DNA of 64,000 nt. Source: an uncultured Ignavibacteria bacterium (GTDB lineage: Bacteria; Bacteroidota; Ignavibacteria; Tepidaquicellales; Tepidaquicellaceae). Made by a program: the position numbers and the translations under genes. Of the stretch, positions 17,188 through 25,271 are shown in pieces. Under the pieces are notes generated by a model that was given only the letters and a program-made list of their open reading frames with translations, did no database searches and was not told the DNA's origin. The stretch is taken from positions 36,074 through 100,073 of the forward strand of contig CALJIG010000025.1 of assembly GCA_937974175.1 (NCBI GenBank). The letters are read 5' to 3'. Every line of letters starts with the position of its first letter. Positions within the stretch are counted from its first letter, which is position 1.

Positions 17188-18317
17188 TGCAGCTGCTTAT
17201 TCAGTTTATCAAAAAGGAGTTAATACAGTTCAGACGTGACCCTAAGATGTTTGCTGTTGTTCTTGTGCTTCCGGTCCTGCAATTAATATTGCTTGGATAT
17301 GCTGCTAATTTTGATTTGAACACAGTACACACAGCTGTGCTGGATAGAGATAAATCAGAAGCTAGTAGAGATTTCATTCAGCTATTTGAAAAATCGGGTT
17401 ACTTCAATATTGATTATAATGTATCGAGCTATGAAGAGCTTACTGACTTACTTGATAAAGGAAAAGTATTGACTGCCATAGTAATCCCAACTGAGTACGA
17501 GAAAAAAATTAACTCGAATCAGACGGCAAGTGTTCAGCTGATATTTGACGGCTCAGACGGAAATAAAGCTGCTATAGCAGCAGGGTATTCTGCCGGAATT
17601 GTTAGCGGCTACGCACAAAATTTATTATTGGAAAGAGCAGAGAGGACGGGAAGGAAAACCACAATCATAGGAACAATAAATCCCGAAGTGAGAATATGGT
17701 ATAATCCAAACTTAACAACTCGTAATTATATGCTTCCGGGGATAGTAGGACTTATAATTTTAATAGTAACAACAAGTTTAACTTCTCTTGCTATTGTAAA
17801 AGAGCGTGAAGTCGGTACACTTGAGCAGCTAATTGTTACTCCCGTAAAGCCGTACCAGATGATACTGGGAAAATTTATTCCCTTCATCATAATTGGTTTC
17901 GTTTCGTGTACAATAGTTCTTTCCGTTATGAGATTTTGGTTCGGCATAGAGGTAAAAGGCAGCATAGCTTTTTTATTTTTATGTACATTTGTATATATGC
18001 TCTCGACCTTGGGACTAGGACTATTTGTTTCAACAATTTCAAAAACGCAGCAGCAGGCAATGATGACTTCTTCATTCGGCGTTTTGCTGCCGATGCTCTT
18101 CTTCTCCGGATTTATTTTTCCCATAGAAAATATGCCGAAGATTGTGCAATATATTACCTATGCAATTCCTTTGAAATATTATATCACAATGATTCGCGGA
18201 ATTGTGCTGAAGGGAAACGGCATCGCTGATTTATGGCAGGATTTAATAATCCTTTTCGGAATAGGAGTAGCAATACTTGCATTAAGTTCTCTTCGTTTTA
18301 ATAAAAAATTAGAGTAA
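17187..18317 (+). CDS. ABC-2 type permease (YbhR-like)
   Basis: The second membrane subunit, 376 aa, with the same plan as its neighbour: KKELIQFRRDPKMFAVVLVL at the start, an outer domain, then KEREVGTLEQLIVTPVKPYQ before the C-terminal helices and a late FSGFIFPIENMP segment. Its ATG overlaps the previous stop by one base, and its own stop overlaps the next ATG in the same way. The operon order MFP-ATPase-ATPase-permease-permease parallels ybhGFSR, which is linked to cation/drug efflux in E. coli; the substrate here is unknown. Confidence 0.92.
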   Translation: MQLLIQFIKKELIQFRRDPKMFAVVLVLPVLQLILLGYAANFDLNTVHTAVLDRDKSEASRDFIQLFEKSGYFNIDYNVSSYEELTDLLDKGKVLTAIVIPTEYEKKINSNQTASVQLIFDGSDGNKAAIAAGYSAGIVSGYAQNLLLERAERTGRKTTIIGTINPEVRIWYNPNLTTRNYMLPGIVGLIILIVTTSLTSLAIVKEREVGTLEQLIVTPVKPYQMILGKFIPFIIIGFVSCTIVLSVMRFWFGIEVKGSIAFLFLCTFVYMLSTLGLGLFVSTISKTQQQAMMTSSFGVLLPMLFFSGFIFPIENMPKIVQYITYAIPLKYYITMIRGIVLKGNGIADLWQDLIILFGIGVAILALSSLRFNKKLE

Positions 18318-18826
18318 TGAAAATAGTAAGACTTACCGGGAAAGACTCCATTGAGGAATTAACATCACTGCTTCATGTCTCATATAAAAGACTTGCAGAT
18401 ATGGGACTGAAGTTTGTGGCAACGTATCAGACGGCAGAGTATACAAAAAATTTTATTAAGAACGGCGAGTGCTTTATTATCAAAAATGATGATGGCCAAA
18501 TTATTGCAACAGTGATGTATTATAACTCGCCTTTTATGAAGGAAGAAGATACTCCTGAATGGTATCTAAAGGACGAAGTTTCATACTTTGGAAAATTTGC
18601 CGTGCATCCTGATTATCAATGCAAAGGTATTGGCGGAGAAATGATGGACTATGTAGAAGAGTACGCAAAATCAAAAGGCAAGACCGAGCTTGCATTAGAT
18701 ACTTCTGAAAAGGCTTTACATCTTATAAAGTATTATGAGAAGAGAGGCTACAGATTTATTCAGTATCATCAGTGGGATGTAACGAATTATAGAAGTGTTG
18801 TAATGAGTAAGAAACTGACTGCTTAG
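18317..18826 (+). CDS. GNAT-family N-acetyltransferase
   Basis: A 169-aa acetyltransferase fold. The acetyl-CoA-binding motif A is clear: FGKFAVHPDYQCKGIGGEMM (the Q/RxxGxG/A form as QCKGIG). It is followed by LALDTSEKALHLIKYYEKRG, where GNAT motif B normally lies. It is the last gene of the exporter operon, translationally coupled by a taATG overlap. A resistance-type role (acetylating a toxic compound that the pump also handles) would fit the context but is inference; GNAT substrates cannot be read from sequence. Confidence 0.88.
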   Translation: MKIVRLTGKDSIEELTSLLHVSYKRLADMGLKFVATYQTAEYTKNFIKNGECFIIKNDDGQIIATVMYYNSPFMKEEDTPEWYLKDEVSYFGKFAVHPDYQCKGIGGEMMDYVEEYAKSKGKTELALDTSEKALHLIKYYEKRGYRFIQYHQWDVTNYRSVVMSKKLTA

Positions 18827-18837
18827 CATTATGTAAT

Positions 18838-18973
18838 TAAACGCAAAGAGCGCAAAGTTATTCGCAGAGATAGCAAAGAAGATAATTCACAAATCGCTTC
18901 TTAATAAAACACTTTATAAATTTTAAACTCTGCTTTGCGACTTTTGAGTAAACCTTTGCGGGCTTTGCGTTTA
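18838..18973. repeat. Imperfect inverted-repeat element with aacgcaaag ends
   Basis: taaacgcaaagagcgcaaag starts the element, and the complement of taaacgcaaagcccgcaaag ends it (18 of 20 match), with further weak internal pairing (gcagag with ctctgc). It fills most of the 325-base gap between the GNAT gene and hpf. It may serve as an operon end, but it lacks a clean U run. Confidence 0.75.
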
Positions 18974-19097
18974 ATGAATTATTTTCTTTTACAAGAGGTT
19001 AAATTTTTTGCATACTGTAATTAGAACTTAAAACCAATTATTTCGTTATTAATTATGTGAGAAATATGCGAAAATAAATTGTTTTTCTAAACATTCT

Positions 19098-19130
19098 TTT
19101 GCATATTCACAGTGAGAATAGTTAATTTTT
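19098..19130 (+). promoter_or_regulatory. Candidate promoter of hpf
   Basis: TTTG (19098-19101), 21 bases, TAATTTTT (19123-19130), 21 bases before the ATG. The last consensus base (G) is absent, so support is moderate. Confidence 0.4.
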
Positions 19131-19151
19131 AACATTTAAAAACGGATAAAA

Positions 19152-19496
19152 ATGAAAGTAAATTTCACTTCCAGACACTTCAAACTCCACGAAACACTCC
19201 AAAACCAAATTAAAGAAAAAGTCGAATCGTTAGATAAAAATAGTCACCCGATTATTCATGCTGACGTTATCTTATATTTTGAAAGGTCAGTCAACAGTAT
19301 TAAGACATGTGAAATAAATGTGAAGGTGAAAAATAAAGTGCTGATTGCAAAAGAATCATCCGATGATTTTCTTAAATCAGCTGATAAGGCAGTTGAAAGA
19401 GTTGAATCACAATTATTCAAATACTTCGATAGAAAAAAAAACGGTAAAAAAGAATCTATTAAATACACAGAATTAGTAGAAGAAGAACAGGATTAA
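19152..19496 (+). CDS. hpf: Ribosome hibernation promoting factor (HPF/YfiA)
   Basis: A 114-aa short-form hibernation factor that binds the 30S decoding region in stationary phase and blocks translation. It shows the family pattern MKVNFTSRHFKLHETLQNQI at the start, DVILYFER and CEINVKVKNKVLIAKESSDD in the middle, and the conserved AVERVESQLFKYFDRKK helix. It lacks the C-terminal dimerisation domain of the long form. hprK follows after about 100 bases, with a terminator between them. Confidence 0.93.
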   Translation: MKVNFTSRHFKLHETLQNQIKEKVESLDKNSHPIIHADVILYFERSVNSIKTCEINVKVKNKVLIAKESSDDFLKSADKAVERVESQLFKYFDRKKNGKKESIKYTELVEEEQD

Positions 19497-19514
19497 AATA
19501 TTATAACAAATATT

Positions 19515-19545
19515 ATAAGGCGGATTAACTCCGCCTTATGTTTTT
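19515..19545 (+). terminator. Intrinsic terminator after hpf
   Basis: ataaggcgga (19515-19524) pairs perfectly with tccgccttat (19530-19539), 5-base loop, followed by g and a T run. Confidence 0.85.
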
Positions 19546-19597
19546 ACCACTGAATTTTTAATTAAGCTATTTTAGTTGAATTATCCCGGGTGCATTT

Positions 19598-20629
19598 ATG
19601 CATAAATTCAAAGACATAAAGGAAATAAAAAAAGAATCCATTACCGTTGAATTCTTTTACGAACAATGCAAAGAAAGATTTAAGCTCGAAAAACTCTCAC
19701 CCGGTGAAATCTCACCTGAAAAAATAATAACAGATAAAGATATTCACAGACCAGGTCTTGCGCTTGCAGGCTATGTTGATTTATTCACTAACGATAGAGT
19801 TCAGATATTCGGAAATACTGAAATGAAATATTTAAATCAGTTATCACCCGAAAAAAGAATTGAAACGCTTACAAGATTTTTTTCATTCAATATACCCTGC
19901 GTAATTATCACCAATGATAATCATGCAATACCTGAAATACAATTTTTAGCGGCAGAGACAAAGACTCCCCTTTTTTGCACTCCATATCCTACAACAAGAT
20001 TCGCATATTTTATAGCAGATTTCCTTGATGACCAGTTCGCCGTTCAGGCAGCTATACACGGCTCATTCATCGATGTTTACGGCGTGGGATTGTTATTCTA
20101 TGGAAAGTCGGGAATAGGAAAATCAGAAATAGCTTTGGACTTAGTCGAGCGCGGTCACAGGCTAGTTGCAGATGATATCGTAATGGTATTAAAAAAAGGA
20201 GAATCAGTATTAATGGGAGCGGGAACGTCGCTTTCAAAAAATTTTATGGAAATTCGCGGACTTGGAATAATAGATGTAAGAAGTATTTTCGGCATCCGCG
20301 CAATACGATATCAGAAAAGAGTTGAAGTAATTGTAGAACTTGAAGACTGGGAAAAAAATAAAGCTTATGAGCGAACAGGGCTTGATTCAAAAAATATTTC
20401 TTTATTAGGTATCGACGTAGAGCATGTAAATCTGCCGATATTCCCGGGAAAAAACATAACAGTTATTGCCGAAGTAATTGCATTAAATTATTTATGCAAG
20501 CATTACGGTTATAATGCTGCGGTGAAATTTCAGGAAAGCCTTGAAGCGCAGATACAAAGGAACTCTTTTAAAAAGAATAAAAACGGCCTGGATAGAAGTA
20601 TAGAATACTTCGAACATGATTTTGAGTAA
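19598..20629 (+). CDS. hprK: HPr kinase/phosphorylase
   Basis: Phosphorylates and dephosphorylates a serine of HPr-like proteins to couple carbon state to regulation. The 343-aa length is normal. Visible are the N-terminal domain ending in CTPYPTTRFAYF, the conserved HGSFIDVYGVG (His164), Walker A YGKSGIGKSE (168-177), VADDIV (200-205) and the signature MEIRGLGIIDV. The N-terminal and catalytic halves are both intact. No HPr gene or sugar phosphotransferase gene is in the window, so its partner must lie elsewhere. It is probably expressed separately from hpf. Confidence 0.95.
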   Translation: MHKFKDIKEIKKESITVEFFYEQCKERFKLEKLSPGEISPEKIITDKDIHRPGLALAGYVDLFTNDRVQIFGNTEMKYLNQLSPEKRIETLTRFFSFNIPCVIITNDNHAIPEIQFLAAETKTPLFCTPYPTTRFAYFIADFLDDQFAVQAAIHGSFIDVYGVGLLFYGKSGIGKSEIALDLVERGHRLVADDIVMVLKKGESVLMGAGTSLSKNFMEIRGLGIIDVRSIFGIRAIRYQKRVEVIVELEDWEKNKAYERTGLDSKNISLLGIDVEHVNLPIFPGKNITVIAEVIALNYLCKHYGYNAAVKFQESLEAQIQRNSFKKNKNGLDRSIEYFEHDFE

Positions 20630-20698
20630 TAAAAAGTAACAAGTAATCTCTCGATAAATAAAAATATTTTATAATAGTTTTAGTTAATCAAAATAAAA

Positions 20699-22498
20699 AT
20701 GAGAAGAATAAATATTCTAATTGTTCTGGCTCTTCTTGGAGCAATTACCCTCTCTTCCTGCGGAAGACAGAAAACACAAACCAATGACAATACATCCTCT
20801 AAAACTCCTGTAACCAAACTTGAACCGGAAGATACAAAAGATGCAGTCCCCGGTGACTGGGTCATTAAACAGGAAATGGCTGATGCTGAAAAACTTATGC
20901 CTACTGTAACAAATGATGCTTCAGCTACAGATATTTACGAACTAATCTTTGATGCATTGTTAAGACTAAACAGAGAAACTTACGAACTTGAAGGCAACAT
21001 TGCAAAAAGCCTTCCTGTAATTTCAGATGACCATTTAACTTATACATTTGATTTAAAAGAAAACGTAAAGTTTTCAGACGGACGACCTTTAACGGGTGAG
21101 GATATTATCTTCACAATGAAGACAATAAAAATTCCTTTTGTAGATGCTCAGGCATTAAGAAATTATTTTGACGATGTAAAAAATGTAGAGCTTGTTGACG
21201 GCAACAAATATAAAGTGAAATTCACAATGTCACGTCCGTATTTCAGAGCGATTTATTCACTCGGTGATATGAGAATTACACCGAAGCACATTCTTGACCC
21301 AAGAAATGAAACCGATAAATTTACATTCGAAGACCTTGCAAACGCACAGAAATCACTCGACCCGAAAAAATATCCGGAAATGCAAAAATATGCTGACTTC
21401 TTTAACTCACAGGAAGTTGCCAGAGACCCTAAATATGTAATCGGAAGCGGACCTTATAAATTAGAGAAATGGGCTACCGGTCAGGCAATAACAATTGCAA
21501 GAAATGAAAACTATTGGGACCAGGGTAAAGTGCCAAACTATGCGAATAAAATTGTATTTAAAATTATTCAGGATCAGAACGCAGCTGTTGTAGCGGCAAA
21601 AAATAAAGAGATAGATTATATGTTCGTTATTCAGCCAGCTGATTTTTTTGAAAATGTAAAAAATCCTGAGCAGTTCAATATTAAAAAAGCATTAGTGCTT
21701 GAACCGACCTACGTTTATATTGCGTGGAATAATGAAAGACCTTTATTCAAAGATAAAAAAGTAAGATGGGCATTAAGCTATGCCGTTGACAGACAAAACA
21801 TTATTGATAAGCTTTTATTCAGCGCTGCTGTGCCGATTCAATCTCACATATTTTACAAGAGCAAATTCTTAAACGATAAATTGCCGTCGATAGATTACAA
21901 TATGGAAAAAGCAAAACAGCTGCTTGAAGAAGCCGGCTGGAAAGATTCTGACGGAGACGGAATAAGAGATAAAGTTGTTGACGGCAAGAAGATGGATTTC
22001 AAATTTACATTTGTGAACAACAACAATCCAAAGAGAAAAAAAGTTATGCTTATAGTAATTGAATCATTGAAGCAGCTTGGAATTCAGGCAGACCTTCAGG
22101 AATATGAATGGTCAGTATTCTTAGATAAGACAAAGAAACACGATTACGATGCATGTTATGCTGCATGGCAGCTGAATGTAACTCCGGATGATCCGTATCA
22201 GATATGGCACTCTTCACAGACAATTGCAGAAGGCAGCAACTGGATAAGTTATAAAAATCCTGAAGCAGATAAACTTCTTGAAGAAAACAGAATTACATTT
22301 GATGATGTGAAAAGAAAAGAAATTCTTGATAAATGGCAGCAAATGATTTACGATGACCAGCCTGTTACTTTCTTATGGTCTGAAACATCAAGATATTTCT
22401 ATAGCGATAGATTCAAAAATACAAGATGGTATTCCTATCCGAGCTCAGGCTTATTGAATGAATGGTGGACTCCAAAGAATATGCAAAGATATCAATAA
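20699..22498 (+). CDS. Peptide/oligopeptide-type ABC transporter substrate-binding lipoprotein
   Basis: A family 5 extracellular solute-binding protein, 599 aa. The lipoprotein signal is MRRINILIVLALLGAITLSS followed by the lipobox Cys. Family features include NYWDQGKVPNYANKIVFKII, VRWALSYAVDRQNII and the late domain with GIQADLQEYEWSVFLDK. It captures peptides or similar ligands for the two permeases that follow. A 14-bp hairpin separates it from them, which would allow more binding protein than permease. The ligand cannot be told from sequence. Confidence 0.93.
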   Translation: MRRINILIVLALLGAITLSSCGRQKTQTNDNTSSKTPVTKLEPEDTKDAVPGDWVIKQEMADAEKLMPTVTNDASATDIYELIFDALLRLNRETYELEGNIAKSLPVISDDHLTYTFDLKENVKFSDGRPLTGEDIIFTMKTIKIPFVDAQALRNYFDDVKNVELVDGNKYKVKFTMSRPYFRAIYSLGDMRITPKHILDPRNETDKFTFEDLANAQKSLDPKKYPEMQKYADFFNSQEVARDPKYVIGSGPYKLEKWATGQAITIARNENYWDQGKVPNYANKIVFKIIQDQNAAVVAAKNKEIDYMFVIQPADFFENVKNPEQFNIKKALVLEPTYVYIAWNNERPLFKDKKVRWALSYAVDRQNIIDKLLFSAAVPIQSHIFYKSKFLNDKLPSIDYNMEKAKQLLEEAGWKDSDGDGIRDKVVDGKKMDFKFTFVNNNNPKRKKVMLIVIESLKQLGIQADLQEYEWSVFLDKTKKHDYDACYAAWQLNVTPDDPYQIWHSSQTIAEGSNWISYKNPEADKLLEENRITFDDVKRKEILDKWQQMIYDDQPVTFLWSETSRYFYSDRFKNTRWYSYPSSGLLNEWWTPKNMQRYQ

Positions 22499-22515
22499 AT
22501 AATTTTACTCCGCTT

Positions 22516-22565
22516 AAAGATTTCAGATTTTAAATTTGTTATTAGAATCTGAAATCTTTTTGCTT
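22516..22565 (+). terminator. Hairpin between binding protein and permeases
   Basis: aaagatttcagatt (22516-22529) pairs with aatctgaaatcttt (22546-22559) around a 16-base loop and runs into T residues. It is probably a partial terminator that lowers permease expression. Confidence 0.7.
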
Positions 22566-22627
22566 TATATTTGTGGATTGTTGTACCCTACATCGGAATT
22601 TAATTTTAATAATAAAATAATCCTCTA

Positions 22628-23644
22628 ATGACGCAATACGTAATAAAAAGAATACTTCTTTTTATTCCTACCCTTATAATTATTACAATTATAACATTTT
22701 GTGTATGCCGGCTTGCACCGGGTGATCCTACTGAAATGAAAATAGGAAATACAGGCGAAGCGGCAAAAACAGATTCAAAGAACCTCATAAACGAAACCAC
22801 TAAGAAATACTATAAGCAGAAGTTCGGGCTTGATAAGCCGCTCTATCAGCAGTATTTCATCTGGATTGGAAATATGCTTCAGGGCGATTTCGGAAATTCA
22901 TTTAAGGATAACAGGCCTGTCATAGATAAAATAGTTGAAAGAATACCTATCACGTTGGGCATGAATTTAGTCTCGTTTTTACTTATATATATGATAGCAG
23001 TCCCCGTAGGGATATACAGTGCAACTAAGCAGTATTCAGTCGGAGACCGGGTAACAACAATATTGATGTTTATTCTGTACTCCTTACCTAATTTCTGGAT
23101 TGCAACGCTTGCAATTGTATTCCTGTGTAATGTTGAGTATATCAAAATATTTCCTACCTCAGGAATAAAATCACTTACATACGATTCGATGGGATTTTTC
23201 GAGCAGATGAAAGACCGCTTCATGCATTTCTTTCTTCCGATAACAATTTTATCGCTTGGAAGTTTTGCATTCATTTCGCGTCAGATGAGAAGCTCGATGC
23301 TTGAAGTAATCAGACAGGATTACATCAGAACAGCAAGAGCTAAAGGCTTATCGGAAAGAAAAGTAATTCTTAAACATGCTTTAAGAAATTCTTTGATACC
23401 TATTTTAACTTTGCTGGGAGGAATTCTGCCTGCAATGGTTGGCGGAAGCTTTATTATTGAAACAATATTTTCAATTCCGGGTGTCGGACAGTTAGCTACG
23501 CAGGCTATTTTCGACCGTGATTACCCAATTATTATGGCTGAATTATTTTTAGTATCATTTCTGACAGTTATCGGTATATTATTGGTTGATATAATGTATT
23601 CTATTGTTGACCCGAGAATTGCATTCAATCAGAAGTCTGCTTAA
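22628..23644 (+). CDS. Peptide-type ABC transporter permease (DppB/OppB-like)
   Basis: An inner-membrane subunit of the importer, 338 aa, with the start MTQYVIKRILLFIPTLIIIT typical of DppB. The family's GDFGNSF and the coupling-helix region QDYIRTARAKGLSERKVILK are clear, followed by ALRNSLIPILT and the conserved FSIPGVGQLATQAI. Six membrane segments are expected. It would form a heterodimer with the next gene, 39 bases away. Confidence 0.94.
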   Translation: MTQYVIKRILLFIPTLIIITIITFCVCRLAPGDPTEMKIGNTGEAAKTDSKNLINETTKKYYKQKFGLDKPLYQQYFIWIGNMLQGDFGNSFKDNRPVIDKIVERIPITLGMNLVSFLLIYMIAVPVGIYSATKQYSVGDRVTTILMFILYSLPNFWIATLAIVFLCNVEYIKIFPTSGIKSLTYDSMGFFEQMKDRFMHFFLPITILSLGSFAFISRQMRSSMLEVIRQDYIRTARAKGLSERKVILKHALRNSLIPILTLLGGILPAMVGGSFIIETIFSIPGVGQLATQAIFDRDYPIIMAELFLVSFLTVIGILLVDIMYSIVDPRIAFNQKSA

Positions 23645-23683
23645 AATTTTCGTAAAAATTTTTATTATAATTTTATTATAAAA

Positions 23684-24769
23684 ATGAGTTCAAAGGAAGA
23701 ATATACAGAACAACAAGGATTAACTGACGACCAGATCAAATCTCAGAAAGAAGTTACTGAATCTTATTGGTCATTTGTTAAACATCAGTTCAAAAAAAAC
23801 AAGCCGGCTGTAGTTTCGTTATACTTAGTAATTCTATTTGTATTCGTTGCTGTCTTTGCAGATTTTTTAGCATATCAGAAACCGATTTACACATCTTATA
23901 ACGGTGAAACTTATTTCCCAATTTTTAAAGATTATGCAGTTTCAATGGGAATATCAAAATGGAACCCGCCGGAGCTGATAAACATTGACTGGAAAAAACT
24001 CGAAGACCAGGGAAAGCTTGGCTGGACTTTATGGCCATTAGTAACAGCTTACGGTCCTAATGAAATTGACCTTTCAAATACCTTGGCAAAACCAAGCGGC
24101 TCACATTATCTTGGCACAGACCCTATTGGCAGAGATTTGCTTTCAGGGCTTATACACGGCTCACGGATTTCTTTATCCGTCGGTTTTGTCGCTGCAGGTA
24201 TTGCAGTTCTCATAGGAGTGTTGCTGGGAAGTCTGGCAGGATTTTACGGAGGCACAACAGATATATTAATTATGAGATTTGTTGAGATTATGACTAACAT
24301 GCCGACATTCTTTTTAATTATAGTAATTGTTGCAATATACGGCTCCAGCATCTGGTATGTAATGGCTGCTATTGGTTTAACAGGCTGGACAACGGATGCA
24401 AAATTGATACGAGGAGAGATTTTAAAAGTGAGAAATATGGAATATGTTGTTGCAGCAAATTCTGTGGGCTTGCCTAATATGCGTATTTTATTCAGGCATA
24501 TTCTGCCGAATGCTATTGCTCCGGTATTGGTTTCAGGCGCATTTGCAGTTGCATCGGCAATTTTAATTGAAGCTTCATTAAGCTTTTTAGGATTCGGTGT
24601 GAAAGCAACAACAGTTACCTGGGGTTCATTAATTAATCTCGCAAGAGAAGCTTCAAATGCATGGTGGCTTGCTATATTCCCGGGATTGATGATATTTATT
24701 TCAGTTGTGGCATATAACTTGATAGGAGAAGGGTTAAGAGACGCATTAGATCCAAGACTAAGAGATTAA
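23684..24769 (+). CDS. Peptide-type ABC transporter permease (DppC/OppC-like)
   Basis: The second permease, 361 aa. It has the OppC N-terminal membrane segment, an unusually long loop (about 65-130), then HYLGTDPIGRDLLSGLIHGS, a hallmark of DppC. The coupling region MEYVVAANSVGLPNMRILFR and the terminal GEGLRDALDPRLRD are also typical. No ATPase genes (dppD, dppF) follow; the next gene is a DUF2795 protein with its own promoter, so the energising subunits must be encoded elsewhere. Confidence 0.94.
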   Translation: MSSKEEYTEQQGLTDDQIKSQKEVTESYWSFVKHQFKKNKPAVVSLYLVILFVFVAVFADFLAYQKPIYTSYNGETYFPIFKDYAVSMGISKWNPPELINIDWKKLEDQGKLGWTLWPLVTAYGPNEIDLSNTLAKPSGSHYLGTDPIGRDLLSGLIHGSRISLSVGFVAAGIAVLIGVLLGSLAGFYGGTTDILIMRFVEIMTNMPTFFLIIVIVAIYGSSIWYVMAAIGLTGWTTDAKLIRGEILKVRNMEYVVAANSVGLPNMRILFRHILPNAIAPVLVSGAFAVASAILIEASLSFLGFGVKATTVTWGSLINLAREASNAWWLAIFPGLMIFISVVAYNLIGEGLRDALDPRLRD

Positions 24770-24867
24770 TCTCTCTTAAAATAATTTGAAACTTTTATGC
24801 GAAAATTCAGTTAATTGAATTGAAAGCAGTACTACACAAAGTTTTCTAAAAAATAACAAAATATTTG

Positions 24868-24898
24868 TTTGAAGTAACGAAAATTTTCGTTAAATTTG
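24868..24898 (+). promoter_or_regulatory. Promoter of the DUF2795 gene with embedded palindrome
   Basis: TTTG (24868-24871), 19 bases, TAAATTTG (24891-24898): an exact match to the Bacteroidota consensus. The spacer contains an 18-base perfect palindrome, taacgaaaattttcgtta (24875-24892), which overlaps the downstream box by two bases, an ideal place for a repressor. Confidence 0.65.
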
Positions 24899-24921
24899 CT
24901 AAAATTTATTTATTAACATTT

Positions 24922-24928
24922 AAGGAGG
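24922..24928 (+). promoter_or_regulatory. Strong Shine-Dalgarno site
   Basis: aaggagg lies 8 bases before the ATG at 24937. Most other genes in the window have no such site, so this gene is probably translated at a high rate. Confidence 0.85.
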
Positions 24929-24936
24929 AACACTAA

Positions 24937-25164
24937 ATGGTTTGGACACTTGAACTCGCTTCCTATCTTGACGACGCACCATGGCCCGCTAATAAATCAG
25001 AGTTAATTGATTACGCAACCAGATCCGGCGCTCCGCAAGAGGTAGTAGAAAATCTGGAAGATCTCGAAGACCATGACGAGCCGTACGAAAGCATAGAGGA
25101 AATTTGGCTTGATTATCCTACAGACGAAGACTTTTTCTACGACGAAGAAGCTAAGGATTTTTAA
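24937..25164 (+). CDS. Small acidic DUF2795 protein
   Basis: 75 aa, very acidic toward the C-terminus. It fits DUF2795: LELASYLDDAPWPANKSELI, then GAPQEVVENLEDL and a Y-E-S-I-EEIW ending. The biochemical role of the family is not known to me. It has its own consensus promoter with a palindromic operator, a strong ribosome binding site and a strong terminator, so it is a free-standing and probably well-expressed, regulated unit. It is cytoplasmic, with no signal peptide. Confidence 0.85.
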   Translation: MVWTLELASYLDDAPWPANKSELIDYATRSGAPQEVVENLEDLEDHDEPYESIEEIWLDYPTDEDFFYDEEAKDF

Positions 25165-25186
25165 AAATAATTTCGTGCTATAATTT

Positions 25187-25223
25187 AAAGCCCAATAATT
25201 CTGTATTATTGGGCTTTTTTTGT
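25187..25223 (+). terminator. Intrinsic terminator after the DUF2795 gene
   Basis: aaagcccaataat (25187-25199) pairs with attattgggcttt (25205-25217) across a 5-base loop, followed by a T run. Confidence 0.9.
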
Positions 25224-25271
25224 TATATAGAGTTGTTAATTTCAAAAAATATTTCAACCTTTCTCTCTAGA

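Noticed and set aside
25209..25271. Upstream TTG start of the Omp85 gene
   Set aside because: It lies inside the terminator of the DUF2795 gene and would spoil the signal peptide that begins at 25272.
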